Shown: positions 19,301 to 28,005, counted from the first letter of the stretch. The stretch: 64,000 nt of DNA from Flavobacteriales bacterium (GCA_015075325.1 JABTUP010000016.1:1-64000); one strand, 5' to 3'. Numbers and translations are program-made. The notes: a model not told the origin generated them from the letters alone.

Positions 19301-19941
19301 TGTAGTAAGGATTTAATTTTGTTTCGGTACATCTTTTCAACTTCTAATATTTCATTCACATTTGCTCTATTCCACCTACGACTTACACCACTTTGCTTTA
19401 TGCCCAATTTATTACCAATTTCTTCTTGCGTTATATCAGGGTTTTTTAATACGATTTGTACCACTTCTGCTGAAGAAACCGACCATTTATCCATAAATAT
19501 ACTTGCTAATTTTAAGTATAAATTCATTTCACTATCAAAGCTTTTCCAAGGGCTTTTAATTCCCATTGCACTATTCTCTTTTTTTAATAGGTCGAACTTT
19601 TCACCTGAATTTATAAAGGCTGAGCCATTACTTTCTGATATACTTTCTCCTGTATAGTTTTTTTCTCCTATACCAATAGCCATCCGAACATCTATGGTAC
19701 TTATTTTTTTTCTTTCATCTAGGGGAGCTACTTTTTTAATTAGGGCTTTTATTTCCATTGCCCTTAATAATGCTTCTTCGCTATCGGTAATTTCTACTTG
19801 AAAAAAATCTCCTCTATCTAATTTCCAATCTTTAGGACTCTCACCCCATGTTGAGAATAATTTTTTGAGTGGTATTAACCATTTTTCTTGGTTTACTAAC
19901 TTTCTTGATGCAATAATGTCTCCTGTAATAATGGCTACCAT
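19297..19941 (-). CDS. satD: SatD family protein with C-terminal helix-turn-helix (214 aa)
   Basis: It has the SatD signature at the N-terminus (AIITGDIIASRKL) and a nucleotide-cyclase-like region (KLDRGDFFQVEI, VRMAIGIGEK). A helix-turn-helix follows at the end (ITQEEIGNKLGIKQSGVSRRW). The family's biochemical role is not established. The helix-turn-helix and two 25-bp direct repeats just upstream of the promoter suggest autoregulation. It leads an overlapping satD-DUF3307-hsdR operon, which would give the restriction subunit its own control, separate from hsdM and hsdS. Confidence 0.85.
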   Translation of the reverse strand: MVAIITGDIIASRKLVNQEKWLIPLKKLFSTWGESPKDWKLDRGDFFQVEITDSEEALLRAMEIKALIKKVAPLDERKKISTIDVRMAIGIGEKNYTGESISESNGSAFINSGEKFDLLKKENSAMGIKSPWKSFDSEMNLYLKLASIFMDKWSVSSAEVVQIVLKNPDITQEEIGNKLGIKQSGVSRRWNRANVNEILEVEKMYRNKIKSLLQ

Positions 19942-19966
19942 AGTTAATCTTTTGAATTATAGCATA

Positions 19967-20038
19967 CAAATATATGAAATATTCCTTAAATCGGTAATAA
20001 TTTTAAATATGCTTTAAATCGGTAATAATTTGAAATAT
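19967..20038 (-). promoter_or_regulatory. satD-DUF3307-hsdR promoter with two 25-bp operator-like repeats
   Basis: On the minus strand the -7 box TATATTTG (19967-19974) lies 26 bases before the satD start. Directly upstream are two direct repeats (19986-20010 and 20014-20038) that match in 24 of 25 bases, share TTAAATCGGTAATAATTT and are spaced 28 bases apart. Further upstream (20040-20100) is AT-rich with weaker related stretches. Confidence 0.65.
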
Positions 20039-20152
20039 TACGTAAATCAATCATATTGTAATATCGTTTAAATAAGCGATATTTCAAAATATTGTGAATA
20101 TTTGTGATGTTATGTCCCATGTTATGATTGTGTATTCTCTCATTTGTCTTAG

Positions 20153-20581
20153 TTATGATTTATAGGATTTGTTGATTTTAGGATTATTCGTTTTGTAATC
20201 TTTGTTTTCAGGGTGATTTACGTTATATACCCGCTTAAATTCTAAACTTTTTGAGCCGAAATTTATTAATAAGCCAATAGGCAAATTATAGGCTTGACAG
20301 TAATTCATGGCTTGTGCCAAATGCACATCTTCGAGTTTTATTAACGCTTTCAATTCTACCATTACAAAATCTTCTACAAAAAAGTCCACACGTCTTGTTC
20401 CTATATCAATTCCTTCATAAAAAATGGTCATTTCCATTTCCCGCTTAAAACTCAACCCTTGTTTTTCCATTTCAATTGCCAATGCCCGCTGGTATATGAC
20501 TTCTTGAAATCCATTGCCAAGTGTGCTATGTATCTTCATAGCACAACCAATTATTTTATGTGTTGAATCTTCATGTTTCAT
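20153..20581 (-). CDS. GxxExxY protein (142 aa)
   Basis: The protein carries the family motif GNGFQEVIY and the nuclease-like core RRVDFFVEDFVMVELKAL (D and ExK), ending with NYCQAYNLPIGLLINFG. The family has a PD-(D/E)xK-like fold. Its role is not established. It is typically found next to long imperfect palindromes rich in GGATT/AATCC, and here one lies directly upstream (20592-20714) and another 1.2 kb away. It sits between hsdS and satD and probably moves with the repeats rather than being part of the R-M system. Confidence 0.9.
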   Translation of the reverse strand: MKHEDSTHKIIGCAMKIHSTLGNGFQEVIYQRALAIEMEKQGLSFKREMEMTIFYEGIDIGTRRVDFFVEDFVMVELKALIKLEDVHLAQAMNYCQAYNLPIGLLINFGSKSLEFKRVYNVNHPENKDYKTNNPKINKSYKS

Positions 20582-20591
20582 ATCATATTAA

Positions 20592-20714
20592 TTGTCAGAA
20601 TTTGGATTTGTTTGATTAAAGGATTGTAGGATTAGATAGTGTAATCTTTCAATCCAAATATTATGTAGCATCAATCCTATCATCTTAAAATCCTAAAAAT
20701 CATAATTCAGACAA
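20592..20714. repeat. GxxExxY-associated imperfect palindrome, copy 1
   Basis: Arms TTGTCAGAATT and AATTCAGACAA enclose GGATT- and AATCC-rich sequence that can fold back. The right arm overlaps the last codons of hsdS (PLSEL), so it supplies the end of that gene. Confidence 0.7.
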
Positions 20715-21854
20715 CGGAAAGGTTAGTAATAAATCCCTATAATACTCGTACTGCTTTTTTCTTAATTCAATTTCTTTGGGCAAGCCTTCGCTTATGGAAG
20801 TGGTGAGCGTATCGAATTTATCGAGGATGGAGACAATGCGTTGTTGTTCTGCTAATGGTGGAATGGGGATTTTGAAATTTTTTATCATACTTGAATTCAA
20901 ATCACCCCTTGCACCTTGCCCCATATTTTTAATATTTTCATAGTTAAAACTTACCCAATGAAAAACGAATCTATAATTTGCTTTCTGCGTATTTATTTCT
21001 AAACACAAACAGTGCTGATTTGTGGTTAAAGGAATTTTATTGATAGCTGAACGACCAGCTGTTGCTCCTGACATCGCAATAATGACACAATTAGAAGGAA
21101 TCCACTTTACTGATGTATCTTTTAAAGCAAAATCTGTAATAAATATTTCAGTAGAGTGAATATCCGAAAACTTAACTTCTTGTGTACGTAACCAAGGAAT
21201 TGTTCCATTTTCATAATATTTAGGATTACCAGCAAGAGGTGTACTTCCTGAATAAGATTTTATTAATATCTCCCCCAAAGTCTTCCATTCCACTTCGCCC
21301 TCCTCAAAAGTTAGCAACTGCTCTCTATAATAACTATACTGTTTTTTACGAGCTGTAAGCTCTGCTGTAAGCTCTGCTGTAAGCTCTGTAAATTTATCTA
21401 AAATACGAACAATTTCTTTTTGAATGGCAAGCGGTGGGATGGGGATGGGGAGTTTTAAAATTTTATCTCGTTCAATACTATATGGTACAGCTGTACGATT
21501 TGAAATATCATAAAGATACTGTTGTTTGTTAATTAGATAAAAATATAAATAACGATTTTCAACAATATCAATATTAGGATTTACGCAAAAACAAACATCA
21601 TTTGCCCAAAATTTTTCATTCTGCCATTTTACATACCCAGCTGTTCCGTATTGAGCAATTGTAATTGTATTCTCCTCTCTATTAAATTGATTTATATATC
21701 CCATAAATCCAGTACCGCCACTTACAACAGGATAGATACCATCAGAAATTAAATCTCTTTTAGTTACCCTAGTTCCTCTAATAATTTCTGCAACCTCCCC
21801 CAAAGTTTTCCACTCCACTTCCACGCCTTGTAATAATTTATCTAAATAGCTCAT
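20700..21854 (-). CDS. hsdS: Type I R-M specificity subunit with TAEL spacer repeats (384 aa)
   Basis: Two target-recognition domains (about residues 10-145 and 190-340) are each followed by a conserved helix (PPLAIQKEIVRILDKF and PPLAEQQRIVSILDKF). Each recognises half of a bipartite DNA site. Between them the central helix carries three copies of ELTA (157-168), encoded by three 12-bp units. In EcoR124I-type systems the number of such TAEL units sets the spacing between half-sites and so the sequence recognised. The C-terminal PLSEL and stop come from the palindrome at 20592-20714. It assembles with HsdM and HsdR. Confidence 0.95.
   Translation of the reverse strand: MSYLDKLLQGVEVEWKTLGEVAEIIRGTRVTKRDLISDGIYPVVSGGTGFMGYINQFNREENTITIAQYGTAGYVKWQNEKFWANDVCFCVNPNIDIVENRYLYFYLINKQQYLYDISNRTAVPYSIERDKILKLPIPIPPLAIQKEIVRILDKFTELTAELTAELTARKKQYSYYREQLLTFEEGEVEWKTLGEILIKSYSGSTPLAGNPKYYENGTIPWLRTQEVKFSDIHSTEIFITDFALKDTSVKWIPSNCVIIAMSGATAGRSAINKIPLTTNQHCLCLEINTQKANYRFVFHWVSFNYENIKNMGQGARGDLNSSMIKNFKIPIPPLAEQQRIVSILDKFDTLTTSISEGLPKEIELRKKQYEYYRDLLLTFPLSEL
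21351..21386 (-). repeat. Three 12-bp tandem repeats encoding ELTA in hsdS
   Basis: There are two perfect units (21363-21374, 21375-21386; plus strand TGCTGTAAGCTC) and a third with one change (21351-21362). Slippage would add or remove four residues without a frameshift. Confidence 0.9.
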
Positions 21855-21867
21855 TTGTCTGTATTAA

Positions 21868-21950
21868 TTGTCTGAATTAGGATTACTTGGATTAAAGGAT
21901 GGTAGGATTCATCCTATCATCTTAAAATCCTACAAATCCCGTTTCAGACA
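21868..21950. repeat. GxxExxY-associated imperfect palindrome, copy 2
   Basis: Arms TTGTCTGAA and TTTCAGACA enclose GGATT/AATCC-rich sequence (ATGGTAGGATTCATCCTATC at the centre). It fills the hsdM-hsdS gap. The hsdM stop codon TGA lies inside the right arm. Confidence 0.75.
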
Positions 21951-23494
21951 TTTTCTATTTCTTTTATAATTAAATCAATATCAGCACGCAGTTTGTCTAT
22001 TTTAGCTACTGTTTCGGTAACTTCTTTGTTTAGCTCTGCAATGTTTATTTTTTCTCGTGTGTCTTTGGCTTCTACATAACTACTCACCGAAAGGTTATAA
22101 TCGTTTTCGGCAATCTTTGTGTTATCAATAGAAACGGCTACATGTTCAACATCTTCTTTTTTATCGAAGATTTGCATAATCTTCTCAATGTGGTCGTCTG
22201 TTAATACATTGTTGTTGGTGGCTTTTTTAAAGAAATCTTCGCCACTGGCATCAATAAACTGTACTTTGTTGTTGGTTTTCTTTTTTGATAATACCAAGAG
22301 CGTAACGGCAATAGAAGTACCATAAAATAAATTAGGTGCAACGGAGATAATGGTTTCCACAAAATTATTATCAACTAAATATTTTCTAATTTTCTGCTCT
22401 GCACCGCCACGGTAAAAAATGCCCGGGAAACAAACAATGGCTGCTCTTCCTTTACTTGACAAATAACTTAATGCGTGAAGCACAAAGGCAAAATCTGCCT
22501 TTGATTTAGGTGCTAATACTCCCGCAGGAGCAAAACGGTCGTCATTAATCAAAGTTGGGTCACCATCGCCAATCCAATTAATCGAATATGGAGGATTTGA
22601 AACAATAGCATCAAAAGGTTTTTCATCGCCATAGTGTGGGTCGATAAGCGTATCACCAAGGGCAATGTTAAACTTGTCGTAATTGATGTTGTGTAAAAAC
22701 ATGTTCATACGAGCCAAGTTGTAAGTAGTGTGGTTTACTTCCTGCCCATAAAAACCTTCTTCAATGATATGGTTGTCGAAATGCTTTTTGGCTTGTAACA
22801 ATAACGAGCCTGAACCTGCTGCCGGGTCGTATATCTTATTTACTTTCTCTTGCTTGTGCATTGCCAATTGTGCAATAAGTTTTGAAACGTGTTGTGGTGT
22901 AAAAAACTCCCCACCTGATTTTCCTGCATTGGCGGCATAGTTGGAAATTAAAAACTCATAAGCATCACCAAAAAGGTCAATTTGGTTGTCTTCAAATTTT
23001 CCAAAATTCAAGTCTTCTACGCCTTTCAAAACAGCAGCTAAACGAGCGTTTTTGCTTTCAACGGTATTTCCTAGTCGTGTGCTTGTGGTGTCAAAATCGG
23101 CAAACAATCCTTTAATATCTTGTTCAGAAGGATACCCATTGGCAGAACTTTCAATAGCATCAAAAATGGATTTAAGGTCGGTATTTAGATTGGCGTTGGT
23201 ATTAGCTGCTTTGGCAACATTCACAAATAGTTGACTGGGATAAATGAAGTAGCCTTTTGTTTTAATAGCATCATCTTTAATTTCAGGGGTGATAACATCA
23301 TCCTTCATTTTAGCATAATCAATGCTTTCATCACCAGCCTCGATATAATTGGTGAAATTTTCACTAACAAAACGATAAAAGAGTGCACCTAACACAAACT
23401 GTTTAAAGTCCCATCCATCAACCGAGCCACGAACATCGTTGGCAATTCTCCATATTTTCGCTTGTAATTCTTGTCGTTGTGCTGTGCTTGTCAT
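21944..23494 (-). CDS. hsdM: Type I R-M modification subunit, N6-adenine methyltransferase (516 aa)
   Basis: It has the N-terminal HsdM helical domain ([21 protein letters not shown]), [14 protein letters not shown], the S-adenosylmethionine motif DPAAGSGS (223-230) and the catalytic motif NPPY (300-303). The C-terminal coiled coil contacts HsdS. It methylates adenine in both half-sites and forms the M2S core needed by HsdR. It heads the hsdM-hsdS transcript. The TGA stop is formed by the repeat arm that follows, so the natural end may have been replaced. Confidence 0.97.
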   Translation of the reverse strand: MTSTAQRQELQAKIWRIANDVRGSVDGWDFKQFVLGALFYRFVSENFTNYIEAGDESIDYAKMKDDVITPEIKDDAIKTKGYFIYPSQLFVNVAKAANTNANLNTDLKSIFDAIESSANGYPSEQDIKGLFADFDTTSTRLGNTVESKNARLAAVLKGVEDLNFGKFEDNQIDLFGDAYEFLISNYAANAGKSGGEFFTPQHVSKLIAQLAMHKQEKVNKIYDPAAGSGSLLLQAKKHFDNHIIEEGFYGQEVNHTTYNLARMNMFLHNINYDKFNIALGDTLIDPHYGDEKPFDAIVSNPPYSINWIGDGDPTLINDDRFAPAGVLAPKSKADFAFVLHALSYLSSKGRAAIVCFPGIFYRGGAEQKIRKYLVDNNFVETIISVAPNLFYGTSIAVTLLVLSKKKTNNKVQFIDASGEDFFKKATNNNVLTDDHIEKIMQIFDKKEDVEHVAVSIDNTKIAENDYNLSVSSYVEAKDTREKINIAELNKEVTETVAKIDKLRADIDLIIKEIENV

Positions 23495-23561
23495 TTTATT
23501 TATTTCTATTATTTTTCTGTTGGTTATATCTTATCCTATGCTTTTAAAAATCAATTTCGCC

Positions 23562-23606
23562 TGATAAAAAGTACTCTTTATCAAGTTTATCTTTTTTTCA
23601 AATATA
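23562..23606 (-). promoter_or_regulatory. hsdM promoter region with inverted repeat
   Basis: On the minus strand TATATTTG (23599-23606) is a perfect -7 box 105 bases upstream of hsdM. TGATAAA-N8-TTTATCA (23562-23583) just downstream is a possible operator. Confidence 0.5.
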
Positions 23607-23616
23607 GAGAAAAAAA

Positions 23617-23642
23617 CTACCCCAACCACTTTAGCACGTTAT
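23617..23642. repeat. Right direct repeat of the defence island (3' end of nbaD)
   Basis: These are the last codons and TAG stop of nbaD. They match 14086-14111 in 25 of 26 bases and mark the nbaD side of the island. Confidence 0.7.
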
Positions 23643-24660
23643 CGTACCAAATATTGTTGGCTTCTTGTGGGGTGAGAATGTTTAGAGCAACAGCATCGTC
23701 AATTACTTTACCGGGGTAGCAACCGGGCACGGTTTCCATTTCGCCCAGTGGGTAAGGATCGTCTAAGCCAGCAATAATTTGCGGCACACCAACGCGGTGT
23801 TTTAGCAGTTGTAAAGTATAGGGATCGTGCACCAAAGTATCAAAAAACAAATTGGGGTGCCCCAAGGTGGTTTTTGGGTTTACGGTGCCTTCAAACAAAT
23901 CGGGCCTGCCCTCATAACCTTGTACTCGTCTCCCGTAGTTGGCTTGCCCGAGCATACAGCCATGAGCAAAGCAGGTTCTCATGTTTGGAAATGCATTGGG
24001 TATGTTTTTTAGGGTAAACAAATGCAGCGTGTCGGCACTTTGAGCCATCATCCACACCAAATGAAAACGCCAGTAATCGTCTTTTAATGCCACCATTTTT
24101 TCGCCATCATAAGGGTGTATTTCAACGGCCAATTCGTATTGGTCGGCCAATTGGTAAATCGGGAAACAACTTTCGTCGGCAACCGAAACCCACTCGTTTT
24201 GGGCATTTAAAAAATGGGTGGGCAAACACAATAATTTTAATTTCAACTCTTTTACACAGCGTTCAATTTCTTTTAGGGCTTCATCCATGTAAAGTGGCTG
24301 CACCACAAAACCACAAGTAAATTTATCAGGAAAATTGTGCTGAGCGGAAGCGTTAAAATCGTTTTGCCAACGAATGGCATCAATAGCATCTTGTTTTTGC
24401 CAACCGTTGCAATACACTTGCGAAAGGTTGAGCATAACGCCATGCGAGATATTGTTTTTTTCCATCCACGCCAACTTTTCTTTTAAAAAAAAGCTTGGGT
24501 CGGTAATGGGCCTGCTCCAATTTCCTTGTCGCATAAATTTTTTATCCTCATCAATCCAAAACAATTTTTTGTCCTTCATAAACTGAGGAATTTGGTTTGG
24601 TTCGGGTAAGATGTGTCCGTGGCCGTTTATACGTTGTGTTGTTTCAGGTTTCAAGTTCAA
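23617..24660 (-). CDS. nbaD: 2-amino-3-carboxymuconate-6-semialdehyde decarboxylase (347 aa)
   Basis: This amidohydrolase-family zinc enzyme acts after 3-hydroxyanthranilate dioxygenase in kynurenine catabolism and prevents spontaneous quinolinate formation. Metal ligands are visible: HGH (H14, H16), AVEIHPYDG, CFAHGCMLG and GLDDPYP. Length fits the family. The nbaC gene lies just upstream on the same strand. No ATG precedes the HGH motif. The start must be TTG at 24660 or 24654, inside a short repeat-like stretch (GAACTTGAAACCTGAAAC), so the original start may have been altered. Its last 26 bases are duplicated at 14086-14111. Confidence 0.92.
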   Translation of the reverse strand: MNLKPETTQRINGHGHILPEPNQIPQFMKDKKLFWIDEDKKFMRQGNWSRPITDPSFFLKEKLAWMEKNNISHGVMLNLSQVYCNGWQKQDAIDAIRWQNDFNASAQHNFPDKFTCGFVVQPLYMDEALKEIERCVKELKLKLLCLPTHFLNAQNEWVSVADESCFPIYQLADQYELAVEIHPYDGEKMVALKDDYWRFHLVWMMAQSADTLHLFTLKNIPNAFPNMRTCFAHGCMLGQANYGRRVQGYEGRPDLFEGTVNPKTTLGHPNLFFDTLVHDPYTLQLLKHRVGVPQIIAGLDDPYPLGEMETVPGCYPGKVIDDAVALNILTPQEANNIWYDNVLKWLG

Positions 24661-24681
24661 AGTTTTTGAATTAGTTAATTT

Positions 24682-24710
24682 CCCCTCCTTCGGAGGGGTT
24701 AGGGGAGGCT
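24682..24710. terminator. GC-rich dispersed palindrome between nbaC and nbaD
   Basis: CCCCTCC-TTC-GGAGGGG is followed by TTAGGGGAGGCT. It is a copy of a repeat found seven times in the window and may act as a partial terminator between the two genes. Confidence 0.6.
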
Positions 24711-25247
24711 TTACATATCAGTAAACCTTGGATCAGTTTCCATTACGTGTCCGCAGCTAGAGCAAGTTCTTAGTTCTACTGAGTTGTAAAAGCGTTTAAA
24801 CGTGGGTAAAAAACCTTTTTCAATATCATCTAAGGTAAAACGTTCTTCGTACAATTTATTGTTGCATTTTTCGCAAAACCACATTAAACCATCTTTATAG
24901 TTGGTGCCTTTTCGTTTGCGTTCAATTACCAATCCAATAGAATTTTCGGAACGTACAGGCGAGTGAGGCACATTGGCAGGAAGCAAAAACATATCGCCTT
25001 CTTTGATTGGCACTTTTACTGCTTTTCCGTTTTCTTGAATGGTAACTTCAATGTCGCCTTTTAGCTGGTAAAACAGCTCTTCGGTTTCGTTAAAATGATA
25101 GTCTTTTCGTGCATTTGGGCCACCAACTACCATTACAATAAAGTCGCCTGCTTCTTCGTAAAGGTTTTTGTTTGCAACTGGTGGTTTTAACTTGTCTTTG
25201 TTTTCTTCAATCCACTTGTTGAGGTTAAAAGGTCTTCTAATTTCCAT
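24711..25247 (-). CDS. nbaC: 3-hydroxyanthranilate 3,4-dioxygenase (178 aa)
   Basis: This iron-dependent cupin opens the ring of 3-hydroxyanthranilate. Metal ligands H51, E57 and H95 (DYHFNETEELFY, LPANVPHSPVR) and substrate arginines R47 and R99 agree with the numbering of the Cupriavidus enzyme. The C-terminal rubredoxin-like site, CEKC and CSSC, is typical of bacterial enzymes. The product goes to NbaD, encoded next on the same strand. The window holds no kynureninase or kynurenine monooxygenase. Confidence 0.95.
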   Translation of the reverse strand: MEIRRPFNLNKWIEENKDKLKPPVANKNLYEEAGDFIVMVVGGPNARKDYHFNETEELFYQLKGDIEVTIQENGKAVKVPIKEGDMFLLPANVPHSPVRSENSIGLVIERKRKGTNYKDGLMWFCEKCNNKLYEERFTLDDIEKGFLPTFKRFYNSVELRTCSSCGHVMETDPRFTDM

Positions 25248-25295
25248 TTTTTTTATGTTTTATAGCACACTAAAGTAATTTTTTCTTTGCTTATT

Positions 25296-26321
25296 TTAAA
25301 AGTTCAGACGTGTTTTTATGTTTAATTCTAAAATTTCACCCATGTTGTTACAATTTAAAAATTCGGGCTGATGATGAAATTTACTTAATTCTACTCGTAA
25401 ATTTTGAATGTGTTCGGGAAACGAAATGGTATCGTTTTTAATAATGTTGATGAGGTAATCGATTTGATATTTGTCGTTTAAATAGCGTTTTTTCAGCAAA
25501 GCTTGTTCTTCTTTAAGGTATTGTTCGGCGGTTTCAAACGACATGGCTTCTTGGGTTAGTTTTACAAAAAACAAATTGTCTTTATAAAATTGTGGTAAAA
25601 ATATACGACTTCTGCCTTCAAAACTTTGCTGGTCAAAATCAATGGCTCTAATTCGGTATTGAATTTGGTCGAAATCTTGGGTTACCACCACTACAAAATT
25701 GTAGGCTCGCATATCGCCCAAAAGCCTAATAAAACAGCGTTCGTTAAATTTTACAAACTCTTTTCCTAACCTAACTAAATTTACATTTCGTTTGCCCGAT
25801 TCTACTTCGTTTATAAATTGGTCGCCCGGAATTCCAATAATGTGTTCTTCAACCAACGTATTTTTATAATAAATGTAGTTGATTTTGTTAGGCGAAAAAT
25901 AATGTTCCAACTCCAACCCATAAACCCTTGATGAATCGGCTCGTTTAATGTAATAATAATCGTAGTTGTCGTTTAACTGATTTAAAATTTTTACCCTAAA
26001 AGGTTTGGAGTTTCCATAGCCACAAAAATCAATACTATCGACAGCCAAATAATCAACTTTACTACCATCAGAAATTAACAACCGATAAATTTCAACCAAA
26101 GCGGCGTAAATAAAATCAACTTCGTTAGGCGGATAAATAACCGCATTCCACATGGTGGGTTCGCCTTGTTTATTTTGTAAAGGAACGAGGTTGGAATAGC
26201 GTAATAAATCCTCGTACTGCAAAGGAATTTCGAGGCTTCGCGAGTATTTTATCAGGTATTCGCTAAGTTCGGGTTTAATTTTAAAAAACGGTTTTTTGTA
26301 TTCGATATGATTAAATTGCAT
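25296..26321 (-). CDS. Unknown 341-aa protein with kinase-like catalytic motifs
   Basis: I do not recognise a named family. The segment LLGDMRAYNFVVVV (D203, N208) followed by IRAIDFDQQSF (D228, D230) has the order and spacing of the catalytic loop and metal-binding motif of HipA-, PI-kinase- or aminoglycoside-kinase-like folds. YYIKRADSSR (K126) could be the ATP-binding lysine and LVEEHIIG an acidic helix partner. No signal peptide or membrane helix is present. It lies 48 bases upstream of nbaC on the same strand and divergent from the SDR gene, which suggests a link with kynurenine catabolism. The kinase idea is inference. Confidence 0.75.
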   Translation of the reverse strand: MQFNHIEYKKPFFKIKPELSEYLIKYSRSLEIPLQYEDLLRYSNLVPLQNKQGEPTMWNAVIYPPNEVDFIYAALVEIYRLLISDGSKVDYLAVDSIDFCGYGNSKPFRVKILNQLNDNYDYYYIKRADSSRVYGLELEHYFSPNKINYIYYKNTLVEEHIIGIPGDQFINEVESGKRNVNLVRLGKEFVKFNERCFIRLLGDMRAYNFVVVVTQDFDQIQYRIRAIDFDQQSFEGRSRIFLPQFYKDNLFFVKLTQEAMSFETAEQYLKEEQALLKKRYLNDKYQIDYLINIIKNDTISFPEHIQNLRVELSKFHHQPEFLNCNNMGEILELNIKTRLNF

Positions 26322-26423
26322 GAGGCTTGGGTGTTTGTTTTTCTAAACAAATGGAAAATTAGAAAATAAAATAGAAGTAGATAGGCGAATAACCTTATTT
26401 TTGTTTTGAAATACAAAAATACC

Positions 26424-27215
26424 ATGAATTTAGATTTAACTGGAAAAAATGCCATTGTTTGCGGTAGCACTCAAGGAATTGGAAAAGCGGTAGCTGTTGA
26501 ATTAGCTCAAATGGGAGCTAATATTATTTTAATTGCTCGAAATGCAGATAAACTGAAAGCAGTAAAAAGCGAGTTGGATACTTCAAAAGGACAAGAACAT
26601 CATTTTTTACCTGTCGATTTTGCCATACCTGCACAATTAAAATTGGTGTTGGAAAACTATTTTGAAATCAACAAATCCGACATTCATATTTTGGTAAACA
26701 ATACTGGCGGACCTGCTGGCGGACCAATTGAAGATGCAAAAATTGATGAATTTATCCATGCTTTTTCTAACCATTTATTGTGCAATCACATTTTGGTAAA
26801 AGCAGTAAAAGAAGGCATGAAAAAATCGGGCTACGGACGAATCATCAATATTATTTCAACATCGGTAAAACAGCCGTTAAACGGATTGGGAGTTTCCAAC
26901 ACCATTAGAGGAGCTGTTGCCAATTGGAGCAAAACCATGGCAAACGAGTTGGGGCAGTTTGGCATTACAGTAAACAATGTGTTGCCGGGAGCAACCGATA
27001 CCATTCGTTTGCAATCGATTATGGAAACCAATGCTACCAAAAAAGGAAAGAGTGTGAACGAAATAAAACAAGAAATGGCAAACGAAGTGCCTTTAAAACG
27101 TATTGCTCAGCCAAAAGAAATTGCTAATGCGGTGGCATTTTTAGCATCGCCAGCAGCAAGTTACATCAATGGAATAAATCTCCCAGTAGACGGAGGACGT
27201 ACCAAGAGTTTGTAA
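26424..27215 (+). CDS. SDR family oxidoreductase lacking the canonical catalytic tyrosine (263 aa)
   Basis: The protein has a Rossmann fold with cofactor loop GSTQGIGKAVA, LVNNTGGPAGG in place of NNAG, serine in IISTSV, and a complete C-terminal part ending INLPVDGG. At the YxxxK position it reads SNTIRGAV. The tyrosine is missing, as in a known side branch of the family, so the mechanism may differ. ATG 26424 is used instead of the TTG at 26406, since the SDR core begins right after it. It is divergent from the kynurenine genes and may serve that pathway, but the substrate is unknown. Confidence 0.88.
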   Translation: MNLDLTGKNAIVCGSTQGIGKAVAVELAQMGANIILIARNADKLKAVKSELDTSKGQEHHFLPVDFAIPAQLKLVLENYFEINKSDIHILVNNTGGPAGGPIEDAKIDEFIHAFSNHLLCNHILVKAVKEGMKKSGYGRIINIISTSVKQPLNGLGVSNTIRGAVANWSKTMANELGQFGITVNNVLPGATDTIRLQSIMETNATKKGKSVNEIKQEMANEVPLKRIAQPKEIANAVAFLASPAASYINGINLPVDGGRTKSL

Positions 27216-27222
27216 AATAATT

Positions 27223-27255
27223 AAACCTAACAGGTTTATAAAACCTGTTAGGTTT
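27223..27255. terminator. Bidirectional terminator-like hairpin
   Basis: A perfect 15-bp stem (AAACCTAACAGGTTT and its complement) with loop ATA lies between the convergent SDR and tonB-like genes. Confidence 0.75.
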
Positions 27256-27273
27256 GCTTGATAAAGAAAGTTT

Positions 27274-28005
27274 TTACTCTCTTACTATAAACTTTATGGG
27301 TATTGAGTAGTAAACCGAAACTTGTTTGCCATGATTTATTGCTGGAATAAGTTCGGGCAAAGTACTTACTGCATTAATTGCTTCCTTTTCTAAAGCCAAT
27401 GGTATTCTTCCGCTATTTAAAACTCTAACATTTTTTACTTGACCTTTTTTGTTTACTTCAAAGTAAACGTGAGCAGTATATTCTGCCTTTCCCAAATCTT
27501 TTATATAGCCTGGAATTTTTAAAGTGTTTCTAAAATGCTTAAACATTTCTTCTTCGGTACATGATTTTCTTTCGTTCTCATCAGCACTCTCACAATTTTT
27601 GTAAAAAGGCATTTTTCCTGCTGCTGGTAAAGGAGCTTCTTCTGGTTCGACCACTTCTGGTTTTGTCCATTTATTGGGGTCAAAAACAGGGTCTGGGTCA
27701 ACAATTGGGTCTGGATTTGGTGTTGGGTCAATAGGGTCGATTTTAACAATGTTAATTTTGCTTGGGTCAACTTTTGGAGCAATGGGTTTAATTTCTGGTT
27801 TTACAGGAGTAGAACGATAGGTGATAATTGGAATATCAAAATCTCCTTCTACCTCAATATCTGGTTTTGGTAAATCGGCAACGTAAACAGGAGTTGTCCA
27901 TTCAAATGCTAAAAAGGTTAATGAAGTAGAAATAATTAGCCCGATTTGAAAAAAAATTCCTCGAAATTTTTCCAAATTGTTTTTTGGTTTTTCTGTTGTT
28001 TTCAT
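27274..28005 (-). CDS. TonB-family energy transducer (243 aa)
   Basis: One transmembrane helix (about residues 16-35) is followed by a long Pro/Lys/Asp-rich periplasmic linker (repeated PDP and KP motifs, about 60-125). The C-terminal TonB domain (about 150-243) contains YIKDLGKAEYTAHVYFEVNKKG and the end SVYYSIPIKFIV. It would transmit proton-motive force to TonB-dependent outer-membrane receptors. No exbB/exbD neighbours are in the window, so it is probably one of several paralogues. Confidence 0.9.
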   Translation of the reverse strand: MKTTEKPKNNLEKFRGIFFQIGLIISTSLTFLAFEWTTPVYVADLPKPDIEVEGDFDIPIITYRSTPVKPEIKPIAPKVDPSKINIVKIDPIDPTPNPDPIVDPDPVFDPNKWTKPEVVEPEEAPLPAAGKMPFYKNCESADENERKSCTEEEMFKHFRNTLKIPGYIKDLGKAEYTAHVYFEVNKKGQVKNVRVLNSGRIPLALEKEAINAVSTLPELIPAINHGKQVSVYYSIPIKFIVRE

